Source: Nostoc sp. JL33 (lineage in GTDB: Bacteria; Cyanobacteriota; Cyanobacteriia; Cyanobacteriales; Nostocaceae). Taken from it: DNA of 51,645 nucleotides. Positions within the stretch are counted from its first letter, which is position 1. Each line of letters starts with the position of its first letter. A program made the position numbers and the translations under genes. The stretch spans positions 1 to 51,645 of the forward strand of contig NZ_JABXKP010000065.1 of the NCBI RefSeq assembly GCF_017114985.1, given 5' to 3'. This document shows, in pieces, positions 8,037 to 16,883 of this stretch. The notes beneath the pieces are model-generated. The model was not told the DNA's origin and made no database searches. It saw nothing but the letters and a program-made list of their open reading frames with translations.

Positions 8037-9854
8037 TCAAACACTACCGTTTGAGAAATTACAGTATGCCCGTTCTGCTAATGTGACATCTAGCACGAAT
8101 GGATTGTCATTACCTTGAAATTTAGCGATCGCATGACTGCGTTCTATTTCAGTAATATCTGGGGGGTCTTGCTGATTCCATTTACACAAAGTCTGACGCT
8201 GATTCTGAAAGTAATTTTCCTCTACTTTCTTAGCCTGATCCCGATAGATAGTATAAAAGTAAAAAATTGCCCTGGCTATATCCCCTTTTACTTTCTCTCT
8301 AGGCTCAAATTTAGAAGATGCTGATTCGCTAAACTCATCAATTGCACTACTAGGAATTGTAGATTGAACAATATCATTTCGATACCATTTCTTAGTACTT
8401 GTGTCAGCTATATCATCGAAGGGTTTATTGCCTCGCTCACTATTAACATCTTCTCGTGCAGGAAAAAGATGGTGAAGGTCACTTTGGGCATTACCCTTGT
8501 TAGCTCCTTTACTTTGTGGCCAAACATGTTCAGTATTCAGACCTAGTTTGTCAGCTTCCTGACTAGGATCGCCATTGCCAATTAAACGAATTGGGTAACT
8601 AGCATAAATGTCTGTCACAATACCTGCTTGGTTGTCAATAATGCCAAACATTTCGTCTCTTGCCCGATCATAATTCAAAGTTTTGCTAGGCGTATACTCC
8701 TTAGCTAGTTCTTTAACTAGAGGCACTTTAGATAATTGAGGCAATATAATCGCCGAATCACTTGCAAGAGTAGGTTGGCTAACCGCAGGGATGGTTTCAG
8801 AGGTAGACTGGTTAGCAGGTAATGTAAACGCTGCAATCACCGGATCATGGTCGCTGACAGGTTTACTAAAGCCCACGTTGACATGAACAATATCAATTTC
8901 CGGTTGAGCAACACGAGAAAGATTTTCACTGACTAACAAATGGTCAATAAGTTCAGGATTTCCCCGAAATTTGTAACTAAACTGATCGCTAACAGGTAAA
9001 CGAGCCGTCAGATTTTCCAGAATGTTACCCTTCAAAGTCTTCAGAGGTAGGGAATCTGGTAAATCGTTTAAATCACCCAATACAATTACTTTGGCTTCCG
9101 GGTCAACTTCTAGTAGTTGCGCTACAAATTCATTAACAATTTGGGCTTGTTCGACTCGTTGAGCATCGCTGGGAGAACCTCCAAGCTTGGAAATAAAGTG
9201 ATTAGCAATGATAAACACTTTTTGATCGTTAAATATAAATTCTGCCGCCAGTGGCTTACGGCTTTGATCAAAAGCATTATTCGTCGGGTCAATCCGACCT
9301 GGGTTAAGCGAAAGGTCAACACCATTTGAACCTTGAGTAATAGCTACAGCATCTAATGAACCGCCTTTTCTGGGCAATTTTGCTAGAGTTATCCGGCTGG
9401 GTTGAAACAATAAACCGACACGAATATTACCTCCAGGTTCTCCACCATCTTGATCATCGCTGGGTGGAATGTCCACAAAGCTGTATGCTGGACTACCAAT
9501 ATTTTTGAGCGCAGCAATCAGTTTTTGGTAAGTCTGGTTAGCACTAACAACGTTATCATTGGTTGGCCCGTTGTTATCCTGAACTTCAATTAAACTGATC
9601 ACATCTGGTGCATTCAAATTATTGGCAATAATTTTGGCAATACTATCAAAGCGTCCATCTTTTGGGTCTAAATTCTCCACATTAAAAGTTGCAACAGTCA
9701 ATATATCCTGTGAATTTTTCAAAGATGTTGTTTCACGTTGGGCAACTAAAGGTGAAGGATTTGGCAATTGAGCTATTGGACTAGCTTGTAGGGGACTAAT
9801 CCATGCAAAGAAGATGAGAGCAATACTAACTACTAGCAATTTGATCAATTTCAT
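8037..9854 (-). CDS. Secreted nuclease: EEP phosphodiesterase domain fused to endonuclease I domain
   Basis: The 605-residue protein starts at ATG 9854, preceded by GGAAGAGAGA; a TTG 12 bp upstream is less likely. A signal peptide (LIKLLVVSIALIFFAWI) predicts export. Residues about 50-345 form an endonuclease/exonuclease/phosphatase domain: TVATFNVENL, ISLIEVQDN, IANHF, VLGDLNDLP and SDHDPVIA are the usual metal and catalytic motifs. Residues about 385-600 match the EndA/NucM endonuclease I family, with NTEHVWPQS and SDLHHLFP (His-metal finger). It may serve nutrient phosphate scavenging or degradation of extracellular DNA. No partner gene is adjacent. Confidence 0.85.
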   Translation of the reverse strand: MKLIKLLVVSIALIFFAWISPLQASPIAQLPNPSPLVAQRETTSLKNSQDILTVATFNVENLDPKDGRFDSIAKIIANNLNAPDVISLIEVQDNNGPTNDNVVSANQTYQKLIAALKNIGSPAYSFVDIPPSDDQDGGEPGGNIRVGLLFQPSRITLAKLPRKGGSLDAVAITQGSNGVDLSLNPGRIDPTNNAFDQSRKPLAAEFIFNDQKVFIIANHFISKLGGSPSDAQRVEQAQIVNEFVAQLLEVDPEAKVIVLGDLNDLPDSLPLKTLKGNILENLTARLPVSDQFSYKFRGNPELIDHLLVSENLSRVAQPEIDIVHVNVGFSKPVSDHDPVIAAFTLPANQSTSETIPAVSQPTLASDSAIILPQLSKVPLVKELAKEYTPSKTLNYDRARDEMFGIIDNQAGIVTDIYASYPIRLIGNGDPSQEADKLGLNTEHVWPQSKGANKGNAQSDLHHLFPAREDVNSERGNKPFDDIADTSTKKWYRNDIVQSTIPSSAIDEFSESASSKFEPREKVKGDIARAIFYFYTIYRDQAKKVEENYFQNQRQTLCKWNQQDPPDITEIERSHAIAKFQGNDNPFVLDVTLAERAYCNFSNGSV

Positions 9855-10405
9855 TCTCTCTTCCAATGAATGTATTTTCTAGATTAGTCTTTTTCCTTAT
9901 AGATTCAGTTAAGAGAAGTTTTAACTTAGGTAAAGGTGAGCATTCCACCTGAGAAGAAATACCAGGATATAAGGAAATCGTGACTACACTTTGAAAATAA
10001 ATTTGCGGTCGAATAAATACTGTCTTGAATGTCAAATGTTGCTCATAACTCTCTCCTCCTTATTCCTCTGTGTTCTCTGTGCCTCTGTGGTTCGTTTATT
10101 TGAGTAATTTATTTCTTGGAAGTCCCTTACCGAACATTATCAGGGCTTTGTTGGGTAACGCATTGCCTCAACCCAACCTACAAATATTTTTAACCGAAGA
10201 GTATTGATTGCTGTGTCTCTACAATAAATATGGTTTAAATAAATGAAAACTGCTGTAAACAAGGGGTTTAAGCTCCTTGTTTGGTTTAAGATGCTAGCTA
10301 GGTTTTTGCCAAACTGTACGAGTGTAATCTAGCGTCATGACTACGTTAGTTTTTTTTGGTATGTGGGTAGTATAAATTACGGAAAAACTAATTTGGCATA
10401 TCGTG
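9855..10405. other. Intergenic region with a solo MITE end
   Basis: This AT-rich gap separates divergent genes. At about 10108-10132 the sequence TAATTTATTTCTTGGAAGTC matches the inverted end of the elements at 12777-12904 and 47078-47207, so it looks like a solo end. A GTTGGGTAACGC/CAACCCAAC segment near 10150-10180 is a common dispersed repeat. No gene is supported. No cobalamin riboswitch consensus was recognised upstream of the HupE-like gene. Confidence 0.5.
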
Positions 10406-11080
10406 ATGTTCAGAACTAAATTATCAGAACCCCGTGCATCAGGAGAACTTTATAGATCAAAGCTAATGCATCGGCATATTGGAGCGATCGCAGCTCTAAT
10501 TTTAATTAGCTTACTGAGTTCATTGAGTGGAACACCAGATCGTTATACCATCTCTAACTGTTGGGAAGGCTTTCTCTGGGGACTAGCAGATCCAGTAATT
10601 AGCTTAGATTGTTTAGTTGGTATCCTTGCTATTGGCTTACTCTCATCTGCGTTTGTTCGTGGCGCTGTGATAGTGAGATATTTTGTCTTAGCAGCAGTCT
10701 TGGGTATTGTCATTCATTTATTTCAGCTAAATTTTCCAGGCACAGAAATAGCCATCGCCATTTCTGCCATCCTTTTTGGTACTATGCTGATGATGCCAAA
10801 TCAACCAAACTTTATGGTACTTGCTTTGGTGGGCATCAGTGCTGGCTTATTTCAGGGTTACGCTAATGCTGAATCTATCATTGGGGCAGGAATAATCCCA
10901 CTAGTTGCTTATATACTAGGCATTAGCTTAACTCTGTTTGTAGTTGCCATGAGTGCCAGAGAAATAGGTAGTGCGATCGCTATGGCAGAGATCAACCGAA
11001 TTTTACCTGGAAAAATGAGCATTGCTGGTTTCGCTTTCTGTGCGATCGGTATCGTGTTTTTGAGCAATTTGATAATTTAA
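10406..11080 (+). CDS. HupE/UreJ-like membrane protein lacking the metal-motif histidines
   Basis: The product has about 224 residues and six or seven helices and resembles the HupE/UreJ nickel/cobalt permease family. ATG at 10406 is used; GTG at 10403 is adjacent. The family motif normally reads like HPxxGxDH in the first periplasmic/membrane segment. Here the matching stretch reads ADPVISLDCLVGILAIG, so both histidines are gone while the aspartate stays. Transport may be lost or altered. No urease or hydrogenase gene is nearby. A strong hairpin (11116-11147) follows the stop. Confidence 0.7.
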   Translation: MFRTKLSEPRASGELYRSKLMHRHIGAIAALILISLLSSLSGTPDRYTISNCWEGFLWGLADPVISLDCLVGILAIGLLSSAFVRGAVIVRYFVLAAVLGIVIHLFQLNFPGTEIAIAISAILFGTMLMMPNQPNFMVLALVGISAGLFQGYANAESIIGAGIIPLVAYILGISLTLFVVAMSAREIGSAIAMAEINRILPGKMSIAGFAFCAIGIVFLSNLII

Positions 11081-11115
11081 ATCACATACTTCAATTCAGT
11101 GGAATACATTCATTT

Positions 11116-11147
11116 GTGGGGGCGTACACTTAGCTGTGCGCCCCCAC
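11116..11147 (+). terminator. Hairpin after HupE-like gene
   Basis: GTGGGGGCG (11116-11124) pairs with CGCCCCCAC (11139-11147), and the stem extends inward by ACA/TGT to about 13 pairs with one T-G. No long T-run follows, so it could also be a dispersed palindrome. Confidence 0.5.
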
Positions 11148-11160
11148 TGCGTGTTCGTTG

Positions 11161-11307
11161 TTAGATTTACTGCTGGAAATTGTCCAGCAAGCCACCACCT
11201 TAGCTCAAGCCATTCAACAGAATGAAGCGATCGCCCGCAGCGTGCTAGAACGCCCAGTAGAAGCGGGTTTACTTGAAGCCTCTGTGCAAGCTATGATTGA
11301 CTTTTAG
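11161..11307 (+). pseudogene. Decayed gene fragment
   Basis: One frame reads about 48 residues with helical, coding-like composition (LLEIVQQATTLAQAIQQ, then NEAIARSVLERPVEAGLL) to a TAG at 11305-11307, without a start codon or ribosome site. A HIP1 octamer lies inside. It looks like the C-terminus of a lost gene. I do not recognise the family. Confidence 0.35.
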
Positions 11308-11388
11308 TTCTGACTACTTTTGAACAACAAAAATTTATGCAGTGAAGTATGGATACTCGCATCCCAAAATGTATTCGTCCAGTGTTAA

Positions 11389-11611
11389 ATGATTATTTGT
11401 TGTTATTACGCGTTGAGAGAGGATGAAATCCTCTCAAAAAATCAGGCTGGTCGATATGGATTGGTGCATCTTCCACCAAGGTGGCATCAACTTATTCAAG
11501 AGGCAATCAACCTTCGCGAAATTCGGCACGGTTCCTCCTATCGCAGCAAAGTCAGCCGGGCTGGTAATTAATGTATGTAACGAACAGGCATCTTCAAGAG
11601 AAAACAGTTAG
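11389..11611 (+). other. Short coding-like remnant, uncertain
   Basis: Two overlapping frames of about 60 residues are open here. The frame from 11389 (DEILSKNQAGRYGLVHLPPR) has protein-like composition. No ribosome site or recognised domain was seen. It may be another gene scrap between the HupE-like gene and the gene at 11687. Confidence 0.2.
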
Positions 11612-11686
11612 TAGATAGCATTCTAGTGAATAAGCTGATCCACCTCTGCGCTAATCTAGAGGCTATATCTAAATAAATAAAGGCTT

Positions 11687-12250
11687 ATGACACCTGAAGA
11701 AATTGCGGGTACGCTAACAGAATTATTTGACACCTCGGCGATTAATGCGATCGCTCCTGGATCGTGGCAAGTAGACACTTCTACTTTTCGGCTGTTGGTT
11801 CTGCTTTCTGAAGATAATACTTGGCTGCGAGTTTTACTGCCTATTATACCCGCAGAGTCAGGGCAACCCTTTTTAGGACAGTTCCTAGAAGCCAACTTTG
11901 ATGACACTCAGGAAGTACGTTACGCTTTATCTGAAGGAGTAATTTGGGGGGTATTTCAACATGACAGTGGCACTTTAGTGAGTCCAGATTTGTCCAATGC
12001 AATCAACCGACTTGTATCTCTCCATCAGGCTGGATTAGATAATGTCTTTAATCGATTAATTCAAAGCCGCATCCGGCAAATTATTCAGGCAGCAAAACAA
12101 CAAGGACAATCTCTGCAAGCTACTATGCAAAGCTTGGAACGCTTTTACGCAGAAGGATTAATGGGCGATATAAATCAAACCTCAGAGGCGCGAGAAGAAG
12201 TTCTAGCTGTTTGGCGGCGTCAGTTAGAACGCCTATGGAATGAGGGTTGA
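11687..12250 (+). CDS. Conserved cyanobacterial protein of unknown function
   Basis: The 187-residue soluble protein starts at ATG 11687 with AAAGG just upstream. No signal peptide or membrane segment is visible. The first 110 residues look alpha/beta (WQVDTSTFRLLVLLSED, LRVLLPIIP). The rest is helical, with SLHQAGLDNVFNRLIQSRIR and a WRRQLERLWNEG tail. I do not recognise a functional family. HIP1-rich codons and composition match its neighbours, which supports a resident gene. Confidence 0.7.
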   Translation: MTPEEIAGTLTELFDTSAINAIAPGSWQVDTSTFRLLVLLSEDNTWLRVLLPIIPAESGQPFLGQFLEANFDDTQEVRYALSEGVIWGVFQHDSGTLVSPDLSNAINRLVSLHQAGLDNVFNRLIQSRIRQIIQAAKQQGQSLQATMQSLERFYAEGLMGDINQTSEAREEVLAVWRRQLERLWNEG

Positions 12251-12328
12251 TTTAAATTTTTAATAGGCATTTATCTCCGTGCCACATTTCCATATCAAAC
12301 CAATTTACAGAAGATATATCTATTTATT

Positions 12329-12715
12329 ATGGATATCATTGAAATCCTCAAAGAAGACTATCAAAGATTCCCAGTAAATCAAACTTACAGCATTTACGCT
12401 CCAGACGTTTATTTTCAAGACCCCCTGAATAAATTTCATGGTGTTAAACGTTACAAAGAAATGATTAATTTTATCCAAACTTGGTTTTTAGATTCCAAGA
12501 TGGACTTACATAATATTCAACGTTTAGAAGACACAATAAAAACTGAGTGGACACTCAGCTGGAATACTCCTCTCCCCTGGAAGCCACGCATCTCCATTCC
12601 TGGGTGGAGTGAATTAGGTATTAACTCTGATGGTTTGATTGTCTCCCATATCGATTATTGGAATTGTTCACGCTTAGACGTGGTGAAGCAGCATTTCTTT
12701 GCTGCAAAAATCTAA
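12329..12715 (+). CDS. DUF2358 family protein (NTF2-like)
   Basis: The 128-residue protein matches the DUF2358 pattern found in cyanobacteria and chloroplasts: a short N-terminal helix (DIIEILKEDYQRFP), IYAPDVYFQDPLNKFHG, and a C-terminal strand set with GLIVSHIDYWNCSR. The fold is expected to be a small NTF2-like cone. Its function is unknown. The gene sits 78 bp after the 187-residue protein and may share its transcript. Confidence 0.8.
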   Translation: MDIIEILKEDYQRFPVNQTYSIYAPDVYFQDPLNKFHGVKRYKEMINFIQTWFLDSKMDLHNIQRLEDTIKTEWTLSWNTPLPWKPRISIPGWSELGINSDGLIVSHIDYWNCSRLDVVKQHFFAAKI

Positions 12716-12776
12716 ACAATTAAAGTTTGCTCTAATTTCCTCCTTAACCTCCCTAACCCAATCGGCATTCACCATC

Positions 12777-12904
12777 AGGGACTTGCAAATAAAAAAAATA
12801 CCCAATCATTTATTGTGGGGTGGGCATCTTGCCCGCCCTTGGTTATTGGGCGGGCAAGATGCCCACCCCACAAGTAGTGGTAATTTATTTCTTGAAAATC
12901 CTTA
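12777..12904. mobile_element. MITE-like element with 26-bp-arm hairpin core
   Basis: The element starts AGGGACTTGCAAATAAA, and its far end reversed reads TAAGGATTTTCAAGAAATAA. The core (12813-12873) is a perfect inverted repeat with 26-bp arms, TTGTGGGGTGGGCATCTTGC onward, around a 9-base loop. The element at 47078-47207 shares these termini and the TTGTGGGGTGGGC arms. The 21-bp tandem array begins three bases after its end. Confidence 0.7.
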
Positions 12905-12906
12905 AT

Positions 12907-13095
12907 ATCACGACATTCCGCATCAACATCACGATATTCCGCATCAACATCACGACATTCCGCATCAACATCGCGATATTCCGCATCAACATCGCGATAT
13001 TCCGCATCAACATCACGACATTCCGCATCAACATCACGACATTCCGCATCAACATCACGACATTCCGCATCAACATCACGACATTCCTCACTAAC
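12907..13095. repeat. Tandem repeat, 9 x 21 bp
   Basis: Nine units of ATCACGACATTCCGCATCAAC lie head to tail, differing at a few positions (CACGACA / CACGATA / CGCGATA); the last unit is divergent. Because 21 is a multiple of three and the unit lacks stops in several frames, long open frames arise on both strands (for example DVDAECR on minus and ITTFRIN on plus). No start region or signal marks any of them as a real gene. Confidence 0.85.
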
Positions 13096-13170
13096 ATTAA
13101 AGCAATCGTCCAAAAAACCAGGTGCAATATCTGAATTAATCGGACTTGAACAAAAAACACCTAAAAAATG

Positions 13171-13303
13171 AATACGGTTCGGTTAAGGCAAGAGACGCGA
13201 TAAATCGCCGTCTCTACAAAGGGCTGATTATTGTAAAGACGGCGATTTATCGCGTCTTTGCGATTAGCGGCGTGTCATCAAAAAACCTTATCCGAACTGT
13301 ATT
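13171..13303. mobile_element. MITE-like element with 18-bp inverted ends
   Basis: The left end AATACGGTTCGGTTAAGG and the reversed right end AATACAGTTCGGATAAGG differ at two positions. Inside, AGACGCGATAAATCGCCGTCT appears once, and a near inverse copy lies about 35 bp further on, so the whole 133 bp can fold. No coding capacity. Confidence 0.7.
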
Positions 13304-13369
13304 GCCCAAAAAATAGCCTCAAATCTTTATACAGAAAGGCTTTGATATTGTTTTGCTTAGTTTATTGAT

Positions 13370-13466
13370 ATATCTTAATATGCTTGGGTTAGCCCCAAAA
13401 ACCTTAAACTGCGTAGGAACGAAACCCAACAAAGCTATTTTTTTTAACCCAAGCGTATTGTGATAT
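13370..13466. mobile_element. MITE-like element with 22-bp inverted ends
   Basis: The left end ATATCTTAATATGCTTGGGT and the reversed right end ATATCACAATACGCTTGGGT share 16 of 20 bases shown, and the match continues for TA. The 97-bp interior contains CCCAAAAACC and GAAACCCAAC segments common between genes here. No coding capacity. Confidence 0.55.
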
Positions 13467-13827
13467 CTCTGGGCTTCAGTTCTTTTGAAGCATTTGGTTT
13501 ATTCCCTTACCCTGCATGGGCTTGAGCCTTCTTTCTCTCAAAAATGTTTAAGTCCAGTTAAGAGAAATTACCCAGATTTCTGTATTAGTTTTTTAATAAA
13601 TAAAATTATTCATGAATTTTACTGAACCAGAAAACAGCTTTACTAAGCCAAACTAAATCTAAAGCATTGATTCAGTAATCAAAAACTTAACCCCCCACTC
13701 CCCTTTCCTACCAGGGAAGGGAAAGCCAAACTTGACTATAAGCTTTTGAGAAGGGTTGGTAAAGAAGTTCTTCCAAGATTGCGATCGCTGAATTGGTGTT
13801 CTAAAACCCTCTCTAACAAATATATCT

Positions 13828-14226
13828 ATGTCCCGCGCCAAACGTACATCTCGTGTTTTAGAAAAAGCTGAATTGAGATCCGCTGGATTCAAAGCAATTG
13901 ATTCAAATATGAATTTTGGTGATAATTGCGGTTTGCAAAATCTAACTCAATCAATTGAGCAGTTACGCGCTATGCTTGATGCTTATAACATCGATCTAGC
14001 GATGATTGACTTTTCCAAAACTAAAATTGATGAGATGGAAAAGACATTGAGCAATCTTACAGATAAGATGGTCAGGGGCGTTGCTTTTAAGTATGGCAAA
14101 AACAGCAGCGAATATGAGATGGCGGGTGGTATTCGTGATAGTGAACGTGTTCGCAAAAGCAGGTTAAATCGGCTGCTGAAAGCTAGTGCAGCAAAAATAT
14201 CAAATGAGAATGCTAAAACCGCTTAG
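13828..14226 (+). CDS. Small conserved hypothetical protein
   Basis: The 132-residue basic protein is strongly helical. It begins MSRAKRTSRVLEKAELR, continues with a likely coiled coil (QSIEQLRAMLDAYNIDLAMI, then KIDEMEKTLSNL), and ends with KYGKNSSEYEMAGGIRDSER and a basic tail. Similar KYGKxSxEYExAGG proteins occur repeatedly in heterocystous cyanobacterial genomes as I recall, often near mobile DNA; their role is unknown. It sits alone in repeat-rich DNA. The end of a CTAGTACAGCACGGCG-type MITE overlaps its stop codon (14223-14237). Confidence 0.65.
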   Translation: MSRAKRTSRVLEKAELRSAGFKAIDSNMNFGDNCGLQNLTQSIEQLRAMLDAYNIDLAMIDFSKTKIDEMEKTLSNLTDKMVRGVAFKYGKNSSEYEMAGGIRDSERVRKSRLNRLLKASAAKISNENAKTA

Positions 14227-14641
14227 TACAGCACGGCGCAAGGCAAAAAGCAGAGGTAAAAAACCTTCTAACAAGGAATATCAAAAATGAGCAAACGCTA
14301 CTTGTTCATTAAAAGCATTTGTTGTTGACTACTGCGATACTCTTGGTGGGCAACTCTTCTCTACCTTCGGCTGCGCCAAGGAGACGCTCTTGCTAGCTTG
14401 CTTCCCCGTAGGGGTTAAGCCTACGCAATTTTTTCTATTCACTGATGCTCTTTGATTAGGAAGGTTTATGCAGAGATCATATCATGCATATTATCTTATG
14501 CGTTTTGTAGTTTAATCTCATTTTCCGTAATATTGGGAATGCTGCAATCTGCAAGCCTCAACAATTTTACTTGGCTAAATTCTGATTAGAGATTACAGTA
14601 ATACGAAGTTTTCCCTACCACTTTCTTGGCAGATTTATACC
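14227..14641. other. Intergenic region with dispersed repeats
   Basis: A solo CTAGTACAGCACGGCG-type end starts at 14223. At about 14345-14435 lies a GC-rich dispersed repeat (GGCTGCGCCAAGGAGACGC, CCCCGTAGGGG, GCCTACGCAA). The remainder up to the next gene is AT-rich and may hold its promoter; none was assigned. Confidence 0.5.
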
Positions 14642-15394
14642 ATGATTTCTTCTCAAAAATTGCAGAAGTATTTCGCATGTTTTTCTGTATCTGTAGTATT
14701 AGTAGCTGATTTAGCAATCACACAAAAAGCTCCTCCAGCTTTTGCCCAAACGCTAAATTCATCTATCGGTAATAGTGTAACATTCAGTTGCAATGATAGT
14801 GAAGCGACAATTAAAGCTAAAAATGGCCCGAAAGTAAGCAATGGAAATACAGCCATTTACATTGGTTATCAGCAAGTCTCATCTAATAACAAAAACCCTG
14901 TGACAATCCGTTTTAATAGCGGTATCAAATCATGGTGTAGAACTGATTACGAAACAACAAATGACGATGGTACAGGTTACGGATTGTATTGGGATGGGGG
15001 CAATGTTTTATATGGCGTTTACTCCTCCACTGGCAGCCAGACTGGTAATGATTTTCGCCGCTTTGCCACTGGGCGTTGGTTGTCTAGCTATGGTAGCGGA
15101 GGCGGGCCACAAGTCGCAGTTATAGCCCAGATTAATCCAGCCAATGGCCAGGTTAACTATGCCACGTTTTTATCATCCAAAAAGCCGACTGATGGAAAAA
15201 CTAACTCTTTACTTGTCAACAAACTATCATGGAATGGCGCAAATTTGACTGTGCAAACAACCTCATGGTGGACTCCCCGTGGTGCTAATACAAATTCTAT
15301 GAATTGCACTGGTACATCACCTTATCAATACACAGCAGTATTCAGTGGCGATTTAACAAAGGTTAACTCAGCTTCAGCTCTTACTTGTAGGTAA
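14642..15394 (+). CDS. Secreted protein of unknown function
   Basis: The 250-residue protein has a signal peptide (FACFSVSVVLVADLAI, cleavage likely after AFAQ near residue 36). The mature part is beta-rich, with tryptophan, glycine and asparagine runs (GYGLYWDGGN, WLSSYGSGGG, TTSWWTPRG) and four widely spaced cysteines that could form disulfides. No enzyme motif is evident. It is probably periplasmic or released. It is convergent with rca and not in an operon. Confidence 0.65.
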   Translation: MISSQKLQKYFACFSVSVVLVADLAITQKAPPAFAQTLNSSIGNSVTFSCNDSEATIKAKNGPKVSNGNTAIYIGYQQVSSNNKNPVTIRFNSGIKSWCRTDYETTNDDGTGYGLYWDGGNVLYGVYSSTGSQTGNDFRRFATGRWLSSYGSGGGPQVAVIAQINPANGQVNYATFLSSKKPTDGKTNSLLVNKLSWNGANLTVQTTSWWTPRGANTNSMNCTGTSPYQYTAVFSGDLTKVNSASALTCR

Positions 15395-15517
15395 AGCGCT
15401 TAATATTCAGCTATCAAATTCAGGAAGCATATTTTTCCAATTGTTTGAGTATTGACAAAAGCGATCGCTCTTGGTATTTGTAGTGCGTAGCGATCGCTGT
15501 TTCTGATTTATCTACTC

Positions 15518-16792
15518 TTAATTTTTCCCATGCGGACGATGAATAATCGTCTCTACTACCCGCCGCTTCGCCTTTGGATCAATACCTACCAAGCGCACAT
15601 ACTCACCCTTATATTCTGCCAGAGTTGATTCCAAATTTGAAATTGCATCAGACTCGCTATCAATGTGGCTATTTAGACAACTTTGCCAAGAACCTGTGCG
15701 GAAACGGCGCTCATCTACGTGTTCAATACTAATTTTGTAACCTTGAGACAAGAGTTCCCGAATTTGTCCTTGTGTCTCTAGGGTTAAATGTGGACTCGAT
15801 ATTTCCTGTTTCTCGAATCCATTAGTTTTTACTTCTTGAGTTCCGCTATTCCTTAACGGCTGATTAATTGGTGTTACAGCCGCAGGTGGTGGAGATTGAG
15901 AATTTCTACCTCGATTGAGTCGGTTGTAATCATCAACCAAATGGGAATTTTCCACCCGTTTTTGTTCACCAACGAGGAAGTTGCCAGACTCGATTAAGTG
16001 AGACAGCCTGAAATCTGGCTTTTTAAATTCTGGTGGCCCTTCAACGCTGTTAACCACACTTAAGGATACCCGCTCAAAGCCTACTTGATGGATGTAGTTG
16101 CGGATTTGTTCGTCATAAATGCGCGATCGCAAAGCGCTAAAAAAGTCAATGGACTGATTCACAAAAGTATCAACTAGCTGTTCAACTTCCTTCTGTGAGA
16201 GTCCATCCGGTTCAAAAATCCCCTTGACAATTCCCACCTTGTCATCTCGGTTTGGTTCCCAGTAGAATTTATCCATCCGTCCATCCCGAATTAACGGTGC
16301 ATAGAGGGTGGAAAAATCATTACCTGTGACAATAATCGGCACACGACGTAAAGGTGTGGAATCATAGCTTCCAGGCAACTGCACATCTGTGGGATTATCA
16401 GCAATATTCATCAGTGTGGCATTCACCAACTGCGTATTTACAGTATATTGAGTGCCTTCATCAAAGCGTCCAGCACCCGCATCCAAATCGTTAATCATCA
16501 GTACGCACATTTTGCCGCGTACTTTGATCAGTTCTGCTGTTTCCCGATAGCGCAGCCGAATCAACCGCGCTGGATCTCCTGCATCTGGACTTTCCAATTC
16601 GCCGCCAGAGATGTTAGTTACCTCGATACCCATTTTCTCGAAGACTAATTGACATTGAAATGTTTTGCCTTCTCCTTTGCGTCCGTGAATACCCAAAATC
16701 ACGGGAACTCGCACACCAGAAAGCTTTAGAAAGTTTTTGGTGATGTGGACAGCCAGTTTGTCTAGAAAGCGGGGAGCGATGTAGTAACCCAT
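15518..16792 (-). CDS. rca: Rubisco activase with SSU-like C-terminal domain
   Basis: The 424-residue AAA+ protein remodels inhibited Rubisco. Residues about 1-285 are the ATPase: Walker A GIHGRKGEGKTF, Walker B CVLMINDLDAGAG, sensor-like VPIIVTGNDFSTLYAPLIRDGRMDKFYW. A Pro/Asn-rich linker (about 290-330) follows, then an SSU-like domain (about 335-424: LLSQGYKISIEHVDERRFRT, then YKGEYVRLVGID) that resembles RbcS and recruits the activase to Rubisco in carboxysomes. This layout is typical of heterocystous cyanobacteria. It lies about 1.6 kb from rbcS on the same strand, separated by a toxin-antitoxin pair and a hydrolase gene. Confidence 0.95.
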   Translation of the reverse strand: MGYYIAPRFLDKLAVHITKNFLKLSGVRVPVILGIHGRKGEGKTFQCQLVFEKMGIEVTNISGGELESPDAGDPARLIRLRYRETAELIKVRGKMCVLMINDLDAGAGRFDEGTQYTVNTQLVNATLMNIADNPTDVQLPGSYDSTPLRRVPIIVTGNDFSTLYAPLIRDGRMDKFYWEPNRDDKVGIVKGIFEPDGLSQKEVEQLVDTFVNQSIDFFSALRSRIYDEQIRNYIHQVGFERVSLSVVNSVEGPPEFKKPDFRLSHLIESGNFLVGEQKRVENSHLVDDYNRLNRGRNSQSPPPAAVTPINQPLRNSGTQEVKTNGFEKQEISSPHLTLETQGQIRELLSQGYKISIEHVDERRFRTGSWQSCLNSHIDSESDAISNLESTLAEYKGEYVRLVGIDPKAKRRVVETIIHRPHGKN

Positions 16793-16883
16793 AAAATTAT
16801 CTTTGCCTAGCAGTGCTTAAAGTAATGTTAAGTTTTTTTGGTGATTAGTGTTTATTTATCTTTTGGTAGAAAAGGAGCGCTAT

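Noticed and set aside
10200..10405. Cobalamin riboswitch before the HupE-like gene
   Set aside because: I looked for the B12-box-type sequence and paired elements and found none.
12907..13095. CRISPR-like array of 21-bp repeats
   Set aside because: Head-to-tail units without spacers; a simple tandem repeat.
12775..13160. Open frames on both strands with seven-residue repeats (DVDAECR, MLMRNVV, ITTFRIN)
   Set aside because: They arise because the 21-bp repeat has no stops in several frames. Flanks are MITE and spacer, with no ribosome site or signal.
13659..13892. 77-residue minus-strand frame
   Set aside because: It covers the start of the better-supported gene at 13828 and a repeat-like spacer (CCCCACTCCCC).
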